Assembly (NCBI RefSeq): GCF_000151315.2
Contig: NW_011887303.1
Span: 376,141 to 440,140 of the forward strand
Length of the DNA stretch: 64,000 bases
Reading direction: 5' to 3'
Source of the DNA: Capsaspora owczarzaki ATCC 30864
Taxonomy: Eukaryota; Opisthokonta; Filasterea
Positions within the stretch are counted from its first letter, which is position 1. Each line of letters begins with the position of its first letter. Below the pieces are notes generated by a model. That model did no database searches and was not told the DNA's origin. It saw only the letters and a list, made by a program, of their open reading frames with translations. A program made the position numbers and the translations under genes. Of this stretch, positions 46,924 to 57,100 are shown piece after piece.

Positions 46924-47198
46924 TTATGGCTGGTCCTCGTCAGCCCTGCGCCCCTGTCGCCGTCGCTGATCGCAAAGTCGAAAAAAATAAAAGAGCCAGT
47001 GAATCATTTGGCTGCGCCCCGACGGACTACCTGTGCTGAGCGACTGCTGCCCCCCAAAGAGCCGCCTGCCCCACGCGCCATCGCCACCTGCTGGATGGCC
47101 GACGCCTGCCCTGACCATCCTGCGTCGCGCAAACACCAAGCAACCCCCTCCACCTCCCAAAGCGAATCGAGTGAAGGACAGACCGCAAACGCGAGCAT
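46924..47198 (-). CDS. Candidate small two-exon gene, function unknown
   Basis: A GC-rich island in A/T-rich intergenic DNA. Exons 47031-47198 and 46924-46965 join in phase 0 across a 65-nt intron with donor CAG|gtagtc and a strong acceptor (tttttttcgactttgcgatcag), giving 69 residues. The product is mostly small residues (SGQASAIQQVAMARG) with a basic end (RRRQGRR). I find no family. A second frame across the same splice (from ATG at 47206) is also open and gives an Arg-rich product, so the true frame is not settled. Confidence 0.33.
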
Positions 47199-47408
47199 GA
47201 CATTGTGAACCCTAAATTTGTCGCGCTTGTTCTAAAATCTTGCACTCGCCTCTCCTCGAAGCTCAAACAAGCAGCATCATGGTGCAAGCAGCAAGTGGAG
47301 TGAGAGGGGGAGGTTGGAGTGAGGCGCAGACAGAAGAGCGAGAGAGAGAACGAGAATAAAACCAAAAAGAAGCCAAAAGTCATGCAAAAAACTCACAAGT
47401 AAATTTTT

Positions 47409-47439
<31 letters not shown>

Positions 47440-48115
47440 AAAAGAAAAAAAAAAGAAAAAAAAAAAAAGAAAAAAAAGGGGGAGTGACAAAATGTAAAGG
47501 GAGAAAAAAAAGCATGCGTTGTCCAGAAAAGGCAAACGGGAGGATAATGATGCACTTGAAAACGATGGAAAGGAGGGAAAAAAAAGGAAATAAGCGAGTA
47601 ATTGAAAGAAGAAGAAGAAAACACGTTGAACGAAAAAAAGCGAAAACAGAAAAATGAAGTCACGCCAAATGAGAAGTTCGCTTCAAAGAAAAAACAAAAA
47701 AGAAGATCAAGCGAATGAAAGTCGGATTGCTCGCTTGGTGTGGCTGCAATAAGTGAGTAATTGAAAGGAGAAGAAGCAACATTGAACGGAAAAAAGCGAA
47801 ACAGAAAATGAAGCTTGCTTGAAAAAAAAAAAAAAAAAAAAAAAAAAGATCAAACGAATGAAAGTCGGATTGCTCGCTTGGTGTGGCTGGCAAAGTGGCT
47901 GGCGTTGTATTTCTCATCGTAAGAAAGCGCGACAGCAACTGACAACAAAACGAGCCATCGGAAACAAGCAACACGAATTCAAACAACAAAAGGGACGTAG
48001 ATGGAGAAGGCGGGGGGGGGGGAGATCAGCAACTGTCACGATTTTGCACTGCAAACCATGCCCCAAAAACTGCCCCCAAAACTGCCCCAAAACAACCAAC
48101 ACAATTAGGAGCAAA
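47199..48115. other. A-rich intergenic region with tandem duplication
   Basis: About 900 bases with very long A runs (47407-47470, 47822-47847) and a duplicated unit (separate entry). Two short motifs are repeated near 48058-48095 (tandem AAAACTGCCCC). It lies downstream of the beta-helix receptor gene. No gene is seen. Confidence 0.55.
47591..47889. repeat. tandem duplication of about 140-156 bp
   Basis: 47591-47746 and 47751-47889 are two copies of one unit. Both start with GAGTAATTGAAAG, continue through GAACG...AAAAAGCGAAA.CAGAAAA.TGAAG, and end with a nearly identical 43-base block (GCGAATGAAAGTCGGATTGC in copy 1, ACGAATGAAAGTCGGATTGC in copy 2). The middle differs: mixed sequence in copy 1, an A run in copy 2. 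Non-coding. Confidence 0.85.
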
Positions 48116-51100
48116 TTACGAGCTTGGGTCGATCGTCGCATAGGTCTGCTGCGAGCTCTCGTTGCTCTCGTTGCTCTCGGACACGACTTGAGCGTAATCG
48201 GTCGAGGTCACGGCTTCCGCTTGGCCTCGGAGGATGCCGCTGGCCGAAGCTGCAACGGCGACTTCCGCATACGCCGACACACCGGGAGTTGCAATTTCCA
48301 CGTACTTGGGACCTTGGGCAGGAGGGACTTGACCAACCGGATCAGGATCAGGATGCACGACGACAGCGATGGCGGCGTAAGTCGCGGCCGGGATCTGGGG
48401 ACGGGTTGTGTTGAAGCTTTCCGCGCTTGATGTTTCGATGTAGGTCACATCGGAACTTTCCTTGTTGCGCAAGGATGCGCTCGTCAGGTTGGTCGATTCG
48501 TAAACGGACTCGTTTCCGACGGCAGTTGCAGTCGTCGAGCCAACGGCTTCGTACAGGTCGGCACTGGTGGCAAGCGCGTCCAAGCGCTCATAGTGTGCTT
48601 CAACGGATTCATAGTGAGCTTCCGACTGGCGGATGTTGGCACCATCCATGGAAGCGTCAGAGCCGCGGCCACTCTTGAGCAAGACGAGGGCGGCTGCCGT
48701 TGCAACCTGTCGTCCTTGGCGCCGACGATGCAGCACGATTGTCAAGACAAGCACAACCAACACGACAACACCAGCCAGGATTCCAATGATGATCGGAAGC
48801 CAGGACGAGTCGCCATCCTGCTGGGACAAGGATGTCAAGAGTCTCGTCGTTGACGTGACGGACGCAGCAGACATTGAAGGAAGAACAGCCGCATGGGAGA
48901 CTGATGCATCAAACGCAACAGACGCAACCGAGACGGAGGACGCAGGAGCAGCCGAAGCAGCAGACATTGCAGAAAACACAGACGCTGCAGAAACGGCAGA
49001 GTTTGCCGCCTCGACAGATGCCACAGAGGCTGCTGATGCCGCAGCATCGACCAAAACGCTCGACGCGCTCATGGCAGCAGCGTCTGACGCAGCTGACGCC
49101 ACTGACGCGATAGCAGCCACCGACGCCTCCAAGGATGCCACCGAGGCAGCAGATGCCATGGACGCGGCAACCGTCGACGCACCAGAAGCGCCAGAAGCGA
49201 CGGAGGCGGCAACCTCAGCCGCAGCAGAGGCAGCAGAAGCGGCGACAGTCGATGCACCTGAAGCCGCAGAAGCGATAGAGGCGGCAGAAGCGACAACAGT
49301 CGATGCACCTGAAGCAGCGGATGCAAGAGAAGCGGCAACGGTCGATGCTCCAGAAGCGCCAGAAGCGACAGAGGCGGCAGCTTCAGCCACAACAGAGGCA
49401 ACAGAGGCATCAAAAGCAAAGGAGGCATCAGAAGCCGCAGAAGCCGCAGCAGCAGCAGAGACTAGTGATGCAACAGTTGCCGCGGAAGCTGCAGATGCAA
49501 CAGACGCAGCACCCGTCGATGCACCTGAAGCTGCAGAAGCGATTGAGGCGGCGACCTCAGCGGCAGCAGTGGCAGCAGATGCAACAGAAGCGGCGACAGT
49601 CGATGCTCCTGAAGCAGCAGATGCAAACTCGGCAGAAATCGTGGAAGCAACGAAAGCTGCAGATGCAACAGACGCGGCAACCGTCGATGCGCCGGAAGCT
49701 GCAGACGCAACAGAAGCGGCAACCTCAGCGGCAGCAGAAGCAGCAGAGGCATCAGAAGCAGCAGAGGCTAGTGATGCATCAGTTGCGACGGAAGCTGCAG
49801 AAGCGATAGAGGCGGCAACCTCAGCGGCAGCAGAGGCAGCAGAGGCACCAGAGGCAGCAGAAGCAGCAACAGTCGATGCACCGGAAGCAGCAGATGCAAA
49901 CTCGGCAGAAATCGTGGAAGCAGCGGAAGCAGCGGAAGCGACAGACGCGACAGTGGCGGCAGACGCAGCGGCAATCGAGGCAGCCGACGCAACAGCGGCA
50001 TCACTAGCGGCACTCGCGGCACTCGCTAGACTTGCCGCACTCGCAAGGCTGGCAGCACTCGCAAAGCTTGCAGCGCTTGCAACACTAGCAACGGAAGCAG
50101 CGGCGGTTGAACCAGCAGACGCACTGGATGCCACAGTTGCCGCGATAGCGGATGCGGCTGAAGCGGCAGAAGCAGCAATTCGACTCGCTGCACTCGCAAC
50201 ACTCGCTGCGCTTGCAGCACTGGCAAGACTTGTTGAAACTGCACTCAGGTGCGATGCAGTCGACGCAGTTGCCAGAATCGCGTACGATGCACTCACCGTA
50301 CTAGCGGCACTCGCCACGCTTGCCAAGCTTGTCGAAACGACGGACAAGTAGGATGCAGTCGAGGCAGAGGCAATGGATGCCGCTGTAACCATCGATGCTC
50401 GAGACGAAGGAAAGCCAGGACCACACTCAGGCATAGCCCTGCACAAGAATGTGTTCCAGCCCGGTGCATTGCAAGTCTCGCAAAATTCGGTGACGGTAAA
50501 GGCCAGAACGAACGTTGGGGTGCCTTGTCTCCGGTCATTGAGTCTCGGGTCCGGGTACTGCAGCACCTTGGTCTGGCTTCCCGCGTAGTACAGGTCGTAC
50601 TGGTTTTGTCCTGCCGGGGTGCTGATCACAGTTCGAGCAATCGCAAAGATGGCGTTGTTCGAAACACGAACTACACCACCAACGGCCGAGGACGCCTGTT
50701 GATGTCACAGATGCACTCAGTACCAAGACGCAGCGACTTTTCGTGCAACACCAAGTTTCGATCAACTCGACGTGTCTGTGACGTACCATAGAATGCGTGA
50801 GTGAGGAGTTGACCATGTAGCCGATGATTCGCGCCAAGTACAGCGCTTGACCCGTGGCACTGCCTGAAGTTTGATCGTGGTTGTTGATCATTGTGCTGTT
50901 GACAATTGACAGTTTGGCTTGATTCGCGTCCATGACAAGAACCGAACCATCTGTTGCCATGTTGCGCTCAAAGACACAAGCCACAAAGTCCAGGTCCAGC
51001 CTTGAAGCAAGTGCAACAGCGCCACCCATTGCGGTCCTAGATCCACCAATCAAGCACAACACCATCAAAAGAGTAAGGTTGATGTGGGAGGGTCGGGGGG

Positions 51101-52654
51101 GGGCGGGGCGCTGATTTTGAAAACACAGATGGCAAGTTCTTACCTGGCCACATTGTCTGCAAACAAGCACTTGTCGAAGCTGACCAGCGAGTTCTGCCCT
51201 TCCAGGTAAACCGCCCCGCCTTGATCGATGCTGCGGATAAAAACCAAGTCAGCAACTGACCTCATCAACACTCGGACACGAGGACGACACTACTTACAGC
51301 GCAGTGTTGCGGAGGAAGTTCACAGCGGAGAAGACTGGAGCCAAGCCATAGTCGACAACGTGATCGATTTCCAGGTGAAGAGCTCCGCTCTTGCTGGCCT
51401 GACAAGCCTCGAAAGTGGAGTTGCGAATGGACAACCCATACGCAGGACCATTTGCGAGATAGGGAGCCCCCACTACGAGCTGGAGTGCGCCTCCTTGGCC
51501 GTTCACAGCCGAGCATTCGGAGAAAACACTTGTGGAAATGCTCACAAGTGCTGCTACATCAATCGCCAACGCACCTCCATCGCCGTTCGATGTGTTGCAG
51601 CTCAAAAAGTTGCTTCCGGAAATGTCCACGACTCCCACGTCCGAAATCGCCAGTGCGCCGCCGTTGCCGTCCGACGTGCCGCAGTGCGAAAAGTTGCTTC
51701 CGGAAATGGTAATGTTCTTGCTGGTCAACTCCAAATCGATTGCCCCGCCTTCATGCAAAGCAAAGCAAGACACGAAGCGAGTCTCACGAATGTCCACCCA
51801 AGATGCTGCTGAAGCGCCAATAGCGCCTCCGCTCGCTTTGGGAGCCGTGCAATTGTTGAACACTGTGCTCGACACGTTGAGGGTGCTCGCATGATGGAGA
51901 TTGAAAAGAGACCTCACATACAATGCTCCGCCGTTGGAATTGTGTGAGATGCAATGGGAGAAGTTGCTGTTCCACACGGTCACCAGAAGCGGCGTGCCGA
52001 CCGCTCCTTCAGCAAGAAATCCGCCTCCAGCTAGGCGTCTGTCAATATGATGTGCAACGTAACTCACAGTCAGGTGCAATGTTGTTTCGAATCAAAGCCT
52101 TTTTCTTTGCAAAACAAACAGATGGATGCTTACGAGCTGCAAGAGGTAAAGTCGGAGTTGGCAACCTGCACAGATCGGGTTCCTAAAAGCGTGTCAACCC
52201 AAAAACCTCCGCCATTGCTCGCTGTGGAGCAGCCCTCGAAACGAACAGAGTCAACCAGAACCGAGCCTGTTGGAGTGTTGTACTTGTAAGCGATCGCCAC
52301 ACAGCCTCCGTTGCCTTCCGTTGCTCCGTTGCGAAAGGTCAAGTGCCGAAGGACAACATTATTGGAAGTGATGTTCACAATGCGAGAGAGACCAGCACCA
52401 TCGAGCACAGTGTCGCTGCTAGTAAGCCCAGTCCCGCGCAGTTCAATTGGTTCGGCAAGCCGGTTAATTTCAAGTTCCGTGCCGCTCAAGGTGATGGTCC
52501 CGGCAGCGATACAGACGACAGTGTTTGCTACGTTGTCGAGCGCAGAGCGAAGATCTTCCGAAGTTGAGACAGTCACAGAGCAGGGGCTTTGCGCGGCGAC
52601 TTGGACGACGAACAGCACAAGCAGGAGCGCAGCTCCCAAATTCATGAAACGCAT
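48116..52654 (-). CDS. Beta-helix receptor-like protein with Ala/Ser stalk and ten-tyrosine tail
   Basis: Five exons (52134-52654, 51298-52038, 51144-51230, 50787-51036, 48116-50695), all GT-AG and in phase, give 1392 residues. A signal peptide (LGAALLLVLFVVQVAAQS) leads into about 540 residues of right-handed beta-helix repeats of the Pmp/pectate-lyase kind: GGALYVRS, NCTAPKASGGAIGAS, FSHCGTSDGNGGALAIS, FLSCNTSNGDGGALAID. Next is a short Cys-rich part (FCETCNAPGWNTFLC), a stalk of about 500 residues made of x-Ala-Ser triplets (635-1135), and one membrane span at about 1165-1189 (IIIGILAGVVVLVVLVLTIV) followed by HRRRQGR. The tail of about 200 residues has ten tyrosines, eight in Yxx(V/L/I): YESV, YERL, YEAV, YAAI, YVEI, YAEV, YAQV, YATI. 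This is a type I receptor layout with a phosphotyrosine-type tail. I know no described family with this combination. Confidence 0.85.
48890..50389 (-). repeat. coding repeat of Ala-Ser triplets
   Basis: About 1.5 kb of the last exon of the beta-helix receptor gene codes for x-Ala-Ser triplets. Above the three-residue period there is a longer unit: FASAASGASTVAAS and AAEVAASIASAAS recur several times at roughly 35-60 residue spacing. This suggests growth by duplication of longer blocks. The repeat is open in several frames on both strands, which makes long shadow frames. Confidence 0.88.
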
Positions 52655-54189
52655 TGGGAGAGGCGGGAGGGAAAGAGGCGTTGTTTTTGCCTACAGCGCA
52701 AGCAATCACAGCAATACAGCAACATTAGAATGATAGTGCAATCAGGGGGGCAGTTTCGCATCCATCCATCGTCATCATGGTGATTGGGTGGGAAGTTGAG
52801 ATTTTGTAATTTTTGTTTAGGATCGATGGACAACCCCCCCCCCCGTGTTTACGCCTCGATTCGCGGGTCCCCCTTTGTTTTAAAAAAAACCACTTGACGC
52901 TCTTTGGTCGGAATTCTCGTGATTTCTCATGATGTGTTGTGGCTTGGTGGAAGTGGCGCTCAATCGCTGACCAGAAGTGGATGATTTCGGCGATTTTTGA
53001 ATTCGTTTTGTATTTGTTTGTTTTGTATATTTTTGGGTTTCCGATCTTTTGTTTGAGTCGTTTTAATGGTTGCGTTCGCCTCCGCTGTTGCTCTCCCAGC
53101 GGTCCCTCCGCGCCTGTCGCTTTGATCAACCTCATAAAATGCGTCCTTCTTTTGTTTTTTTTTTCTTGTTCTGTGAGCAGCGTGGGGGAGGGGCGGGGCT
53201 CTCGGAAAGCACGGCTTCTTTGGGTCGGGTGCGAGTGGCTGTCTTCCAAACCCCAAAACGCGCTCAAACTTGACGTCGGCGCACGCGTTTCTCCCCGCCC
53301 TCTGCGGATGATTGCGTGTATGTGGGAGCAGCCTTGTTTTTCCAGAGGATTCTGGCATCTGCTTGTCCTCGAATGAAACGCCTCTGTCGACTTTACGGGG
53401 GTGCGGACGGGGGGGGGAAGAAGGTGTGCGCCAGTGTCACCCGAATGACCATCGAACTCTTCGCAGCGGCAACCCCACAACCACGCACCTTCCCCCGAGA
53501 CCGACGGGCATGAAGTGGGTTTGAGAGAGTGATGATCGCCCGTGCATCACAAGCATGCTTACAATGGAAAGCGAATGGCAGCGAGAGTGCGACGCAACGA
53601 AAACGAAAACAACCGACAAAACAAAAAGAAGAGTAAATCCGTTTTAATTGGGTTTGGCGAAAAAAGAAGTCAGCTTGGTTTTGCGACGACCCGAGCAGCC
53701 GCTGCATTTTCGCAATGCAGTTAAACACGATGAAAATAATTGTTGCGATTTATGGCTCTCGTGCGCGGCGAGAGAGGGACGCTGACTCTGAGCGCATGCA
53801 GTTGACGAAACGCGACATACAAGCTCTCCCCCAACAAAAAACAAAACAAACAAAACGCCAAAACAAAGAGGAACCCGTCGGAAGCGGCAGATCTGGAACA
53901 GGCACGCCCTACATGCTGCACAAAAGCGCAGGCTCTACGAAGTACAAGGCGGACCACGCACAGTCCTCCCACCAGCATTTAAAAGAAGGGGTGGGGCGGG
54001 GGTGGGAAAGGAGACCTCGGCTTGTCGGACAACGAAACGCCGCAAACGAGAACAATTTACTTGAGGTGTGTTTACTGATGGAACAACACAACTGAAAATC
54101 GCGCCACGCCCCCCCTCCTCAATTGCGCCACCACCAACAACAATCAAAAACGAATCAAATCAAGCGTGCGTGTCACGCACCAATCACGT
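52655..54189. other. intergenic, no gene seen
   Basis: About 1.5 kb between the 5' end of the beta-helix receptor gene and the 3' end of the ACC-like gene. The sequence is mixed, with short C runs (52837-52846) and G runs (53409-53417). Open frames of 60-250 codons on both strands overlap and have no recognisable domain or splice support. The right end should hold the ACC 3' untranslated region. Confidence 0.5.
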
Positions 54190-57100
54190 TCAGTAGGTGC
54201 GTCGCGCAAGAGAATCGTGAGCAAGCTGGTTTAGAAGCAGCTCGCGTTGATCGTCGCCGAGACGATGGACAAGGCCAAGAATGGCCTGCAGCGTCACTGA
54301 CTCGCTGGGCTCATCGGAAGAACCAAGCGATGATGCATCGGCCACGGCTGCAGCGTTGAGTGCCGACATGGCAATTTGGCTCGGAGTGGCTGCGACTCCG
54401 TCGCCTGCCGCCGCGTAGCCAGCACCGCCGCTAGCGAGGCTCGAGACTTTGCGCATCAAGCTGCTGTGAGAGGGCTGCCGTGTGAGGGCGCTACTCGTGG
54501 GAACGGGACTGACGTGCCCAGTCGCAGCAATCCGCTCGCTGCTCCCGCTCAAATGGTGGCTCAGCGGCGTGGACGTGGGCGAATGCGAAGCTGAAGACTG
54601 CAAGTACGCCACAGATGCATGGGTAAATCCTGTAGGGATGGAGCCCGTTGAAGTGGAGGCGTGCAAATGTGGGGCAGGCGGGGACGTTGCAAGAAGATGG
54701 ATGGACGCACGACGACTGCTTGTATGGCTGCTTGAGAGCGCGCTCGCTCCTTCGGTAGACGGTGTTCCTGCTAAAGAAAGCAAACTAGCTCCTACAGCGG
54801 CCGAGCCAGCCGCAGCCGCCGCCGCCGCCGCAGCAGCAGCAGCAGCAGCAGCAGCTGAAGATCCAGCGACAGCAGTATTGGACCCTCCAGCACCACCGCC
54901 GCCAGGCAGCTCGCCGCGGAGCAACCGTGCAGCAGCATTAATCACCGCGGCAACAGGCCCTTCAGACACAGGATGTGCAATGTTCGCATGCGACAGTGCA
55001 CTGAAGGATGACGAGGGTGACAAGACCGACGCTGGGGTGTCGTCGTCTCCGCTTCCGTCCACGTCACCACCGCCGGTCAGGACGAGGGCGTTGCTGGACG
55101 AATTCATGCTTCTCAGGACGCCATCCGACGAGACCATTGCGCGAACGCTCTGGTCGACGTATGCCTCGCGCAGGTGAGTGACGTTCTGATCGAGCTGCGT
55201 CCGTCGACGGTCAAACCACTCTGACAGCAACTTGTCCTGTTTCCAGTTGCACACGCTGCCTTCGAATTCAAGGAACCACCGCCCGAGCACAGCTGTTGCA
55301 CCAGACGGGGTCAGAGACGGATTTGCCTTGAGAATATCTGCAAGAACGCGGGTCTCGCTCAGTCGGCGGCGCAACCGCCAGTACAAGAAGCGACGAGCGG
55401 ACTTCCATTGGATCACATCAGTCACCATTGCCTTCTCCTGCAGACGGTACGGCGTGTCGTGCAAGTCCGTAAAGGCCGAGGCCAGCGCCAAAAACGCTGG
55501 AGAAATCTCATCTTCTCGTTGTCGCAAACGCGTGAGCAGCGTCTGGACTTCGGCGTCTTGGTCGCTTGTGGGCGGCATGGCAGAGAGACTGGTGTTGCTG
55601 TGAGCCAACTGGTGCAGGCGGAGCAGTTGCTGCGGTCCTTGGCTGGGTGACGAGGCGACTGGTCCCGAGGTAGCCGCGGCTGCTGCGGCCTTCGTCTCGG
55701 CCGTCAGCTCGTGCAATTGCGCGACAAGCTCTTGGTAGACGGGATCGAGTCGCTGCATCGCATTCAGCAGGTCGCGACGTCGGAAGCACATCTCAGCGGT
55801 GACATCGGAGGTGTTGACGCCCGCGCGGGAACGCTCGTCCGCAAACAGCTGCAAGAGGTTGGGATTGACGTTGCAGTCAAACAACGACCAAGTGGTGCCG
55901 CGCAGTTCGCCATACGGAGGAATGTAGACAAAGATGGGCTGGTGGTACTGTCGGAGCTCGTCCACGATCGCCGACGAAAACCGCAGCACTTCTTCGTGAA
56001 TGTCGTGCAACGAGCCGGCAAGGCCCTTCCAATTGGCCAAGATGAACAGGGGCAGTCGCTCACGGTCAAAGTCGCGGATGCTGTCAACCAGCTTGCGAGA
56101 GCCCGCGCTATCGAGAACATGGCCATGGCGGATGCGCATCTGCATTTCACTGGCGGGGTTGAGCGGGTCGGCAGGCACGTGGACCTCAACAGAGCGCGGG
56201 TCGACCGCCACCACACCAGCAGCAATCCCTCCAAGTCGAGCTCGACCCACGACCACGCCGCTGACCCACGACGCCAACGTCTCAACAAACGAATCGCGAT
56301 CAAAGAGACCGCTTTCCCACCGCCCAGCACCAGTACCTGCAGCAGCCGGGTTGGATGCGTCGTCTGCGGCGGCTGATGGTTTGGAAGTCGCACCAAGCCC
56401 CATCATTCCGCCCGGCCCACTCACCGGCGGGGCAAACGGAGACGACCCGACCGCGGGCGAGCCCAGCACATTGTTGTTGCCCGGAGAGTTCACGCTCGAG
56501 CCGAATACGTGGGGTGATGCAAAGGATGGGAAGTTTGGCGAGCTCGTAAGCGACGAGAATGCGGAGGGGGTGGACGCCGCCAGACCGTTGTTGCGAGGGT
56601 AAGGGAGCTCAAAACTGCCGCCCGCCGCAGCCGACGACGCAAAGGCGCCAGATTCGCTTCCACCGGACTGAGTTCCAGCAAGACCTGCGTTTGCTACAGC
56701 GGAGGCGGATACGGTGGAGGAGGAGCGAAGAACGCGGCCGCGAATGAGGTGTCGCGGATCGTATTGTCCGTGTGCAGGCGGCATGAACTCGACATCGCGC
56801 TCGATCGTGTCATGATGGCACGGAGCAATCATTGGCTCGCGCGCCGCTGTAATCACTGGCGGTACAAAGCTGAGCCATTTGAGCAGCGCCACGATGCCCG
56901 AAAAGTCGTCTTCCACAACGACGTGGGCAATGCCAGCCATTGACAAGACATCACTGCCACCCAGCTGCATGTCGGCATTGTAGACGCCACGACCAAAGAG
57001 CGTGTTTAGGGCACTGGCTGTGGCGACGAGAATCTCTCCAGACCCCTCGGTAGCCGGCTTCAGCGACGTGTCGTGGATGGTTCCGCGCGCGCCTGGCTCG

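Noticed and set aside
48633-50351. Plus-strand open frame of 572 codons, Ala/Thr/Glu-rich
   Set aside because: It is the antisense shadow of the Ala/Ser triplet repeat of the minus-strand receptor gene. The triplet period keeps several frames open; the minus frame continues into a membrane span, tyrosine tail and beta-helix exons, the plus frame into nothing.
48116-52654. Recent transfer of a bacterial Pmp-like autotransporter gene
   Set aside because: The beta-helix repeats resemble Pmp proteins, but the gene has four ordinary introns, a eukaryotic signal peptide, a membrane span and a tyrosine tail, and no autotransporter barrel.
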